A stretch of 64,000 nucleotides of DNA from Pseudorasbora parva. Its lineage: Eukaryota; Chordata; Actinopteri; Cypriniformes; Gobionidae. Every line of letters begins with the position of its first letter. Position 1 is the stretch's first letter. The stretch covers positions 51,907,018-51,971,017 of the forward strand of contig NC_090173.1 in assembly GCF_024679245.1 (NCBI RefSeq), read 5' to 3'. Below the pieces are notes generated by a model. The model saw only the letters and a list, made by a program, of their open reading frames with translations. It did no database searches and had not been told where the DNA came from. This document shows positions 24,470 through 64,000 of the stretch, one piece after another. The translations under genes were made by a program, and so were the position numbers.

Positions 24470-24587
24470 AAGAGAAGAAAGACCAGACCTTATATCGAAG
24501 CTAAGAAAACAAGTCCTTTGTTTAGGGTGAGGAAGGAAGATGGACATCTTGTGCCCGAAGAAGACAGAAAAATGCGCAAGTCTATTG
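24470..24587 (+). CDS. Mini-gene B-plus, exon 3 (unique centre)
   Basis: Acceptor CTTGTTTTACAG and donor ATTG|GTATGT. The 118-base exon stays open in the phase set by exon 2. It begins KRRKTRPYIEAKK, which has a basic KRRK cluster like a nuclear localisation signal, and continues with a charged segment (RVRKEDGHLVPEEDRK). Confidence 0.45.
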
Positions 24588-25305
24588 GTATGTCTTTTAT
24601 TGAAGCAATGCTGTAATATGTAGTACAAAATTTGATGTTGATCTCTCAAAGGACTATTCATTTCAACAGTGATCATTCTTTCTACTCTGATAAAATACGT
24701 ACCATTATTCATGTCTAAATCTTTTAATAACTCCTAAAATAAGCAAATGAGGTTCTGTATCTTGGATTTATTTAAAATGGTAAATATTTGTTTTCCCTTT
24801 TTGATACAATTATTATTACACTTTTGGCCTTCAGTTCTTAAAAACTACTCCGTCTCTTTGTCTTAGATAAAAGCAGACAAGTGTGGGAAAAAGCATTTAG
24901 TTGTTATAAACTCCATGTATTTCTCCATTGTTTTGTAGACCATGGATGGTTCTGGGTAGCTTTAGAAGATAATGAGTTGGGACATATTAGGAATCAAATA
25001 GTAAATGTTCTTTGAATTATGTGAAATATCTGGTTAGTTCTTTCTAAAAGATCTACTGTTTAAAAGGTTGCTGTTGATATGGGTAAATTAGTTTTTGTTC
25101 AGTACTTGGCTAATATTATGGGCTGCAATATTATACATAATGCTTCAATGTGTATATTATTTTATGTACTGACTGCTGCTTTGTAAATTTAAATCAGGAA
25201 TTGGCATTTCTGCCCATTTTGAGGTGGAGAGTTTACTGAAGAACATAGGTTAACCCGACTGTACATTAAACTTAATCTGAATTGTGTTTGTTGTTTTACT
25301 TTTAG

Positions 25306-25352
25306 ACCAGGACTGGAGAACGCCGGATTATACGACTTCTTCCTCTGGTTGA
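25306..25352 (+). CDS. Mini-gene B-plus, terminal exon
   Basis: Acceptor TTTTACTTTTAG. The split codon G|AC gives Asp, then QDWRTPDYTTSSSG and TGA at 25350-25352. The total spliced frame is 264 bases or 87 residues, strongly basic in its first two thirds. A polyadenylation signal AATAAAG follows at about 25695. No family is recognised. The product could be a small nuclear protein of the transposon, the end of a larger protein, or a non-coding RNA with a chance frame. Confidence 0.45.
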
Positions 25353-26241
25353 GAAAAGGCTACACAACATCAGTGATCACATCATCTGTACATTGATTAT
25401 ACTGTAGGGTACAAGTGGGCGAACTGTTTAGAAGAAGAAGAACATGAACATGATAGAGGGAAGAGACAGAAACCAGTCTAGTTGTAATAATGAATCATTA
25501 TTTTCCAACACTATATCAAATCTGTTTTCTGTATCATAGTTGACTGGATGGGATTATGTGGCACTCATTTGTGTGGCTTCAGCAGCTGTGAATGGATTAA
25601 TATGATGTTAATGTGTTTTTTAAAACCCATTTTTATTTATCTTGAATCTTATTTGACTTTATTCTACTTTATCAACTGTATACTGTATCCTCCAATAAAG
25701 TGTTGAGTGATAAAGTATGGTGAGTATTGTGTATGGTGTTTGGTACAGTAAATACACATTCAACAAGTTTATTTAGGTTATCTAATTAATTACCAAGAAT
25801 ATTTTACTTGAGAAGTAAACATTTTTTATCTGGTTATATTATATTTGGTACAATTCTTCAAAAAGTTGTATATACTTGCATGCTGTAACAAGTATGTCAG
25901 TTTTCAGTGAAATAAAGGGAAGGATTACAAACACTTCAAGCTTAACTGAAGATGATCCATGTTGATCATTCTGGTACATCTACTACTGCAATACAAATTA
26001 AAGCATGCACATTTTCGATGCCAGGTACGTGAAGAGGGTGTAGATGAAATTGTGATAATGTCTCATGTTATTATTACTTAATGGTGCATGGTCCTATATT
26101 TAATAGTAATAATGAAGTGTAAATAATATAAATAGTTTTTGTTTACTCTGGAAAGTGGATAATGGCAAGTTGTTGCAGGTTCATCCATTATATTTATTAG
26201 TGTTTATCCATAAAAGAAAATAAAACGTAATAATTATTATT

Positions 26242-26442
26242 TTACAACATTTCTTTCAAATATTTCTGTATTTCATCAGATGGTCTTACAATATCAAAAC
26301 CTAATACAAGCATGACGTTAGAATAGAAAAGACAAAATACTCTGATATTTAAATGTGACTCAAAGTTTGTTGTCCGTGATGAGGAGAATAGATCTGTGTA
26401 TGTTGTACTGCCCTTACACCTCCAGGGACCCAGAAGTGGCCC
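26242..26442 (-). CDS. Mini-gene B-minus, candidate terminal exon
   Basis: On the minus strand a strong acceptor (pyrimidine run, then GCTCTTCCAG) opens a 66-codon frame starting GPLLGPWRCKG and ending QKYLKEML before TAA. A minus-strand AATAAA lies about 45 bases after the stop (plus 26192-26197). Its phase-0 acceptor fits the phase-0 donor of exon 2 in the right arm (28837), so a transcript starting in the right arm could use it: six bases of exon 1, 93 of exon 2, then this exon. It contains a hydrophobic stretch (VFCLFYSNVMLVLGF). No family recognised; other exons between 28837 and 26442 are possible. Confidence 0.3.
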   Translation of the reverse strand, partial: GPLLGPWRCKGSTTYTDLFSSSRTTNFESHLNIRVFCLFYSNVMLVLGFDIVRPSDEIQKYLKEML

Positions 26443-27403
26443 CTGGAAGAGCAAAAAAAAAGCATGTTTCAAATGGCTTTAACTCAAAGTCTGGTTAGCG
26501 TATCACAGAGAAAATTGGCAGGACAACTGCATATGCAATGTTTACTAAATAATGTTGGCCACAGTTTTCAGACATATATGGAAAGCTGCCATAAAGGTTT
26601 TTTTAAAAGTGCTCACAGTAAAATATACAATTTCAGCTTGGCCCTCATATATGTCATAAAGGTTTGCACAATGAACATATTTTAATATCCAGTTGTCCAT
26701 TAAATATGTTATTTACTTAACATTTATTGTTTCATTATGAAACCTTTTAAACTACATTACCCATATATCTGTCATTGTATCAATGCAATGGGAAACATGG
26801 CGCTGTAGTTCATAGAAGTGTGCAGAAATGCTTAGGGTTAGGGTTGGGTTCTCAGTAAAGGAGTCATTTCTCACAACATAGCGACACTTTATAGTTAGCT
26901 TAACGTATTACTGACGTAATAACACCAAAACATACTTTGTAACATGAAACGCCGTTTTATATGGGTTAAAACAGATAGTCCAATCACAGCGCGTTCTGCG
27001 ATAAAGTCACAGCCAATGACAACCCAGCTGAACAGAGGCGTCACACTTACTTGTCCATTTATGGTAAATTATATCACATCTCATCCGGTTCAACTGAAGG
27101 GGTAGATTCCTTAAAGATTTAATATTTAGGCTGCTAAATATTTATTTATTCTAATTAAATAATAAAACTCACATTTTAAAACGAAAGTCTTCTTTGTGTG
27201 GTTAAACTGATGCATAATACATATATTTGAAAGAGAATCCTTTTTCTATGCAATGGTCTACAAGCATAAACTTCTTTAAGCCATCCTTTATAATCTGAAC
27301 TCTTGGAATTAAAACAAATATAACAAAAGCACAATGAAGGCACACAATTTTGTAAGCATATTCCAATATTTAATGTCAAACAGTTTAAATACAAATGTAG
27401 TGC

Positions 27404-27405
<2 letters not shown>

Positions 27406-27498
<93 letters not shown>
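27406..27498. repeat. (TA)n microsatellite in centre of element B
   Basis: About 46 uninterrupted TA units. Confidence 0.97.
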
Positions 27499-27500
<2 letters not shown>

Positions 27501-27959
27501 CAAAAAAAGAACATTTTACATTCTAAACTTTAATACTATATATTTGCGATTATTGTTCACTTTTATTGTAACTAAATTAAATGCCAATTAAAATAGTTGA
27601 TGATTATTGTAAATGTTAACCATTTTCAGTAAGAAAATACTTCTATAAAGTACATTCATGTTACAGTTACATTAACAAGGTAGTGATATAATGATAGTGA
27701 AATAATGATAGAGGTAGTTATGGTAGATATGTACTTTAGTGACCATTGTAATAAAAGTTTTAATGAATAATTATTGATTTCAAAAGGTACTAACTCTCAC
27801 TATCTTCATTTGTTCAAACAAACAACAAATGCAGAAATATACATTGGACTATAGCATCATGAAGTCAATGCATGACTAGAACCAGTGGATGGCAATAGAT
27901 ATGTCCTTCACTAAAACTCCTGATGATAAAGGCATAGGCAGACATCAAGAACAGTTTAT

Positions 27960-28285
27960 GAATATTGGTTCTGCATATATCAGAGATCATAAGACTCCAC
28001 GTGAAGACTTTGAGACACTGTGACAGAGCAAAGGGTGCACTTCACTGGACATGTCCTATGCATGCCCAAACAACAACACCCAAAAACACTTATGAAGTGG
28101 ACACCACCAGGAGGACGCACGAGACAGGGAAAACCAAGGAAGATATGAGACAGATGTTTCACGAAGACCTCAATGCCGGTGTTCCATGAGAAGATGTGAA
28201 AACGTGGCCACAGATCGAATATGTTGGAGGACACATGTTGCCCAATGTGCCCAGGACAGGACATGATGATGATGTTGTCAGTTTA
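27960..28285 (+). mobile_element. 3' end of a LINE, probably RTE/Rex type
   Basis: Shifting frames on the plus strand give fragments such as KWTPPGGRTRQGKPRK and TDRICWRTHVAQCAQDRT, typical of the C-terminus of LINE endonuclease/reverse-transcriptase proteins. A short (GATGAT) tail follows at about 28262-28275, as RTE elements often have. Frameshifts and stops make it dead. Confidence 0.55.
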
Positions 28286-28836
28286 AACATAACTGTAGGA
28301 TTTATTTCTGTAAAAAAACGATGCATAATTAAATGTTAAATACATTTATGTAATAAGTTCACAGATATGTGTGCATTCCCATTATTAAAAGTATATAATA
28401 GCAAGCTATATCATATGAATTTGTTTGAAAATGTAGATAACTCACTTGATTTTGTGATCACATAAATGATTTACATGCAAACGGGACGTTATAAACAGTG
28501 CAACTGATCTGATTAAGAAAAAATAATTGAATATCTGATGTCATGTGACCGAAGTGGCTTTTTGAGGCTTTTGCATCTGAACTCTTCATATACAAATACA
28601 GCTCTGGAAAAAAAAAATTAAGAGACACTTAACATTTAGAAATCCATGTTAAGTGGTCTTTTTTCCAGAGCTATATGTACGAGAATCATACGAATTTGAC
28701 AACTTGTTAAATCTTGTGAATTATTAAGACTTTGGGAATATGTTCTTACTGATTGAGCTATGGGATTTGTAAGAATAAGTAACAACAAATGCTAAATAAA
28801 ATGTTTGATAAAGGGTTCAAACCAACACATACATAC

Positions 28837-28929
28837 CATTACAAATATTTGCTGTTGCAGCTTTCGGTTTTCTCCGTTACATCTCCACAAACAAGAATGG
28901 GTTGACTGAGTCCAAGAGGCCCTTTTGGT
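28837..28929 (-). CDS. Mini-gene B-minus, exon 2 (right-arm copy)
   Basis: Inverted copy of 23508-23600, with the same acceptor, donor and open phase-0 frame. The single noted difference (CGG to TGG) changes one arginine codon to tryptophan. Confidence 0.4.
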
Positions 28930-29468
28930 CTTTTCAGGTAAAAAAAAAAAAAAAAAAGAAAGAGAGAAAAAAGTCATAATATATAATATATAGCATTATA
29001 AAGTATACTATTTAAATAACAATATTTGGATTTTACATTAAAATGCATTTAAAGCATGGTAATTGTTGTGGCTACTGTTTATTTACAACAAATATCACAT
29101 TAAAACTACCAATTGTTGTGGCTACTGTTTATTTACAACAAATATCACATTAAAACTACCAATACCGTGGTAAACGCATGGCAAGTGTTGTTTTTTTTAA
29201 TTTTTATTGTGCTTCTACTACAAATGCCACGTTGGAACTACACTAGTAATTATTATTAAATATTAACAACTGTTTAAAGGTCTATAGCACGTCACGTGAC
29301 AGTGTTTAATCACCCTATTAGCAAGGTGTGTTTATTTAGAAAGCAAAGAAATGCAAAGCCTCAGTGGAGATGATGACAGATACAATGCAGTGACTGAACA
29401 TGATCGATAACGACAAGCAGAAAATACTTTATATCAAATATTAGGACATAATATGTATGACTACTCAC

Positions 29469-29474
29469 CAACAT
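29469..29474 (-). CDS. Mini-gene B-minus, start-codon end of exon 1
   Basis: Inverted copy of 22913-22918: ATGTTG followed by the donor GTGAGT on the minus strand. Confidence 0.35.
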
Positions 29475-30174
29475 GTGGCACACGTGATCTGATGCCAAAC
29501 ATCGCGAAGTGTTCTGAATGAGACTTCTTCAGCGCGATTTCATACCGATAGAATTGCCGTCTAATGTTGACGCCAAAGGTTTCCCACTGAAAGCAATTGG
29601 GTTCCCAGTTCGTCCATCGCGTGACGCCGAGGGGTCTACCTGTGGCGTCTTCGGTGTGACGCCGGGGCGCGGCGCGCGGCCAATGCGCGCGGCGCGCGGC
29701 GCGGATAGAGACGAGGTGATTGCTTTTGGGTCTTTTCTTCTCACAATTCAATCGTTTGGCCTCGGAATAGTTTGAATTTTTCAATAAAGTGTGCCTGTTG
29801 TCTGTTACAGTCTGTGTTTTATATCATATAATACGCAAATGAGTAGGTTTAGGGCGGGGTGGGGTTTGACTGCTGTTTCAAACGTGTATCATAGCGTAAA
29901 TAAATGTAAATACAATTGTGCTGGCTGATTAAATTGAGAATCACACTCCAACATGTCATAATGGAACAATTATAACCCAATAAATTCCATCATGACGATA
30001 ACATTCACATGCCCAACACGTCTGTTTATGACGTCCTAGGTTTCTCATTGAAATCAGTGGATTACCCAGTACGTCGAAAAATGGCGATTTAGGGGTACCC
30101 TGTGCGTCAACAGTTGACGTCAGGGTCCCTTGACCGTTCGGCAACATTTGACGAGTAGGGATGAGACTGTGTTG

Positions 30175-30181
30175 CTTTTGG
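30175..30181. repeat. 7-bp target duplication of element B, right copy
   Basis: CTTTTGG immediately after the right terminus of B. Confidence 0.8.
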
Positions 30182-30727
30182 GGATTTTCTTCATGCAAAT
30201 CAATCGTTTGGCCTCGGAAAACATGGATTATTTAACTTTTTTGAATAACTCGTGGATGCTGTCGTATGTTATATCCTGTGCTTTATATCATGTTCACACA
30301 CATGGGTAGGTTTAGGGGTGGGGTGGGGTGGGGTTGGGTTACATGTTAAAATGTGTCTAAATAGCGTAAATAAAAAAATGTAAATGAAATCATGTTAAAA
30401 GTGTCTAAATAGCGTAAATAAAATAAATGTAAATGAAATTATGTTTGCTGATTTAATTGAGAAGCACAATCCAACATGTCATAATGGCAAAATTATAAAC
30501 CAATAAATAATTTCAATAAATAAATCAAAAAATTAATTTCACAATGACGATACTATTCCCATTCCCAGTGCGTCTGTGTATGACGACAAATGTTTCTCAC
30601 TGAAATGAATGGAGCACCCAGCGCGTCGAAAATTGACGATAAAGGTACGCCTAGTTCGTTGAAAAGTGACGACAAGTGGTCCTGGTCAAGCGTCCATATG
30701 TGACGAGTTGGGTGTGAGAATGTGTTG

Positions 30728-31020
30728 TCCACACATCCGTAAGACCTCCGTTCATCTTCGGAACACAGTTTAAGATATTTTATATTTAGTCCGAGACCGT
30801 ATCTAAGTGTATGCACATTATACTGTCCATGACCAGAAAAGGAATAAAAACATGTATTGGACCTACATGTATTTTGGATGCTTCAAGAGATTCTAATGAA
30901 CTAACTGATGTTCCATATGGACTACTTTGATGATGTTTTTATTCCCTTTCTGGACATGGACAGGAAAGTGTGCATACACTTAGATACGCTCTTGGAAGTG
31001 GCTTCCACTTGTACCATAAA
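30728..31020. mobile_element. TTAA MITE copy 3 (element D), right part
   Basis: Resumes with the target duplication TCCACAC and the family sequence CCGTAAGACCTCCGTTCATC. The far-right terminus is not recognisable past about 31015. Confidence 0.65.
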
Positions 31021-31150
31021 AGGTAAAATGTTGGACGTTTTGTTTTGAGTTTGTACACGTGTTGTCTTTCATGCACTTATGTGAAGCTCTATGAAATCTG
31101 TTATTTTTTCCAAAAATATTTTCTTTCTTTCTTTCTCTTTGTTTTAATGG

Positions 31151-31154
<4 letters not shown>

Positions 31155-31232
<78 letters not shown>
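31155..31232. repeat. (TA)n microsatellite
   Basis: About 39 TA units. Confidence 0.97.
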
Positions 31233-31235
<3 letters not shown>

Positions 31236-32211
31236 AATCAAAAAGCTTGCATGAAATTAAATGCTGTATTAAAACTTATACAATTTAATAATTTACCTTT
31301 TAATCATATAAAATTAAACAACTTTTTTGGGTCAAACAATGCATTGCACAATGAGATGTTACTGTTAAAATTAAAACATTGAAGCAAAATTGTGATCATT
31401 CCTTAAAATATTAAGTTTTGATAAGTATTATTTTTAGTATTATTATTACATTGAACTTTCTATTTTTATTCTATTTAGTCTTACATTTTTACATCAATAA
31501 TAATCATAAATGTTTTTGAGCAGAATTATTTCTGAAGGATAATGTGACACTGAAGACTGGACTAATGATGCTGAATAAATTACATTTTGAAATACATGCC
31601 AATAGAAAACAGCTATTTTACATTTTAATAATATTTTACTTTTATTTTATTTATTTTTTTATATAAAATAAATGTAGCCTTGGTGAGCCTTTTCTAAAAA
31701 CATTTAAAAAATCTTACCAATCAAAAACTTTTCAATGCACTATATATATTTGACTGGTTGCTGTATTTATTAAAATTGTGAAAATTGTGTAATTTCAGAA
31801 GGAGCTTTGACAATGAAATCCCCCGTGCTATGACAGGTCCGTTGCCCTGTAGCATTATGAATAAACAGCACATCTTAATTTTGGTCATTTGGTCATCCGG
31901 TAGTCTTTCTCTCCCTGCAGGGGTGTCATCTCATATGACATGTATGTTCCAAAGAGGATTGTTTTAACTGCAGTCATATATGTACACAAATATTTGACTT
32001 CTTATATGTTTAAGTCATTATCTGTGATGCAAATCCCCAAGTATTACGGCAACCTTATTGATTCTTTTTGTAAATCAAATATTTTGACCATATTTGGGAG
32101 GTGGGGCATGTTTTTAACAGTGCTTAAATATGACCAAATGACCGATACCTGTTCAAGAGTAAATCCTCATCCTTTAGCCAAAGCATTTGAGAATCTCTGG
32201 ATGTATTGAAC
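31233..32211. other. Upstream region of the complete receptor gene
   Basis: AT-rich, no second gene seen. The promoter and 5' untranslated region of the receptor should lie here, but no TATA box at a convincing distance could be singled out. Confidence 0.4.
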
Positions 32212-62500
<30,289 letters not shown>

Positions 62501-62809
62501 TTTTTTTATATGAGATGGCAATGGTTTATCAAACTCACCTCCCTGAAGACCTTGAATGCATCCAGAATCGAAATCTTGAGTAGGTACTTGTCTTGAATTA
62601 ACCTACTTCATTAAAAGTATGTTCTATATAGTATGAACGTAACCTGGACATTCATACATGTCATTATCACGTGACTTACCATTTACTAATCATCATTTCC
62701 AGACTTCCATGTGCTTTACAAAAACAAAGTTGGAGTAGCCTCAGAAAAAAATAACATAAAAAAGACAGTTTAATCAGATCTTAAAAAGATTTAATATGTT
62801 TTATTTTGA
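62501..62809. other. Receptor 3' flank
   Basis: Likely 3' untranslated region. No further gene is seen. Confidence 0.5.
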
Positions 62810-63085
62810 GTTTATTTCATCTAAGGCTGGCTTAAGTCAGTTTTAGTCTTTCTGCTTGTTAACAGCAGTTGTTCATCATTAATGCCCAATTTTGTTGTGC
62901 TCCTGCAAATTTGTAGTAAACCTGAAGACATTGACCTTGTTCAGGTGTGTTTGATTAAGGTCAAGCTAAACTCTGCAGGAAATTGGGTCTTGAGGTCCAG
63001 AGTTAAGGACCTCTGATGTAGTGTGTACACGTATGTACACTGAGCAGTGTAAATGTAACACTGGGGATTTTGCTGTGTAAATACT
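62810..63085. mobile_element. Hairpin MITE family, degraded right arm
   Basis: Begins near TTGAGTTTATTTCATCTAAG and ends ACTGGGGATTTTGCTGTGTA. An unrelated piece (about 62890-63015) is inserted. Confidence 0.55.
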
Positions 63086-64000
63086 CTAATGTACACTTCT
63101 TGGATTTCTGGACGAACAGCAAAGGAAGCTGACCCCAGGCCTAAGTCGTCGATTGTGTATTAAGGCATGTTCTTCCCAATTATGTGTTATGGCTGGGATG
63201 TTATAGGTCTGTGTGACTATTGATGTCTTAAGCCTAAACAAACGGATGAATTATGGTATTCTTCTGTAACTGGTAACTTTAACAATTTTTCATGTGAACT
63301 CAAAGACAGCTGGATGTTTTGTTTATAGACTATTTGAGGGTGGCTGTTTGACTTATCAATGCATGTCGATAAGTATAATAGGGATTTTATTAACCACTGT
63401 ATAGTGATTTATCCTATCTGCTTGCATAAGAAAGTAGGGTAACATTATATAGATTATAATATAGATTATAAGTACTGCATAATCAAAGTGAATTACAGCC
63501 TAACTTTCGGTAATTATAGTGGAACTATAAAGTAAGTATGTGTAGGTATAAGGGAACACTATGTAATATTGGGGGAATAAAGGGGTAACTATCAGGAAAA
63601 TTAACAAATAATTTATACTGTAAGTATTTTTTTAATTAAGGGATAATTATCCGTGTAGTTACAGGGTAACTACGAATCTACTGTGTTACTGTGTTTTAGA
63701 TGAAACGCGCATGAGAACATCATGAAAGCTTGAAGCGTCTCATGCACCCGCTGGTCACAGTTTATCGGATACGAAAAGATGACTAAACTATGACAGCATT
63801 TCTTGGTGTACTACTTTTCCTTTTAATAAATAATAGGCTAGAGATGACATGGGATTCCTCTTAAGATCCATCAATGGAAATAATGAAAAAGAAGAAGAGG
63901 AACAAGAAAAGAAAAGAAAGAAAGGGACAAAACATGCCTCTTTCTGTCACAACGTTATTATTTGAAATGAAACGTTAATTTTTTTAAATGTATAAGAAGC
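63086..64000. other. Non-coding intergenic
   Basis: No gene recognised. A purine-rich tract lies at 63886-63930. Confidence 0.5.

Larger units (their letters stand above)
22213..30174. mobile_element. Element B: 8-kb transposon with 1.9-kb inverted arms carrying spliced mini-genes
   Basis: The ends CAACACAGTCTCACCCCTAC and its inverse are flanked by the direct duplication CTTTTGG. Arms 22213-24130 and 28308-30174 are almost identical. They even share a 75-bp hairpin MITE, a 50-bp tandem duplication and a GCGCGC-rich patch, so they were copied or homogenised after those features arose. Near each end, CGTC/GACG motifs recur about every 20 bases. The unique centre (24131-28307) holds terminal exons on both strands, a (TA)n array and a LINE fragment. 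No catalytic transposase domain is recognisable. The 7-bp duplication matches that of element A, whose termini are related. Confidence 0.8.
17896..30727. mobile_element. Element A: CAACACATTCTCAC-ended transposon, itself invaded twice
   Basis: Left terminus CAACACATTCTCACACCC at 17896 and its inverted copy ending at 30727 are flanked by the duplication TCCACAC. Removing the two later insertions (C at 17952-21560, B at 22213-30174 with one duplication) leaves about 1.25 kb with roughly 160-bp inverted ends and no transposase. A is therefore a small non-autonomous member. Its inner sequence is homologous to the arms of B (both hold a CCGAGGCCAAACGATTGA block and a GCTTTTGG site). Confidence 0.75.

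Noticed and set aside
31785..31967. Alternative signal-peptide exon for the receptor (MNKQHILILVIW...)
   Set aside because: Hydrophobic, but its possible donor (CCG|GTAGTC) is weak and the phase does not fit as well as the exon at 32212-32251.

Overview
The window is a teleost, most likely cyprinid, nuclear locus. This is inferred from the dense DNA-transposon landscape: IR/DR Tc1 copies, TTAA-flanked and hairpin MITEs, a DIRS retroelement, a Ty3/gypsy element, and (TA)n, (GT)n and (AAT)n arrays. The only host genes I can support are Cys-loop ligand-gated channel genes of the 5-HT3 type. The terminal exon of one copy lies at 1707-1972. A second, tandem copy can be assembled as nine exons from 32212 to 62500. 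All its splice phases agree and it gives an unbroken reading frame of 432 codons. Its extracellular and pore architecture is that of the family, but by eye several residues known to bind serotonin in human 5-HT3A are absent.

Layout: 1-1690, dead Tc1 copy abutting the last exon of paralog 1. 2.3-12.6 kb, MITEs, a THAP-like ORF and a hAT transposase scrap. 12.6-17.1 kb, a TIR-bounded composite with a 105-bp tandem repeat and microsatellites. 17.8-31.0 kb, a nest of elements: a TTAA MITE (D) holds element A (7-bp duplication TCCACAC). A holds a palindromic element C (17952-21560) in its left arm and an 8-kb element B (22213-30174, 7-bp duplication CTTTTGG) in its right arm. A and B share terminal sequence and duplication length, so they look like one family. 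B has about 1.9-kb inverted arms. Each arm carries the start codon and second exon of a small spliced ORF, and these run into different terminal exons in the unique centre, giving two convergent mini-genes.

32.2-62.5 kb is the receptor gene, whose introns are swollen by mobile DNA: a Tc1 copy in intron 4; a gypsy element with nearly identical LTRs (39213-43287) and a non-autonomous DIRS element (44598-50189) in intron 7; and in intron 8 three Tc1 copies, several nested MITEs, and a Tc1 gene (60668-61663) broken by one stop codon.

No rRNA, tRNA, CRISPR or bacterial-type features were seen. All splice sites and family assignments were made by eye. None has been checked against transcripts or databases.
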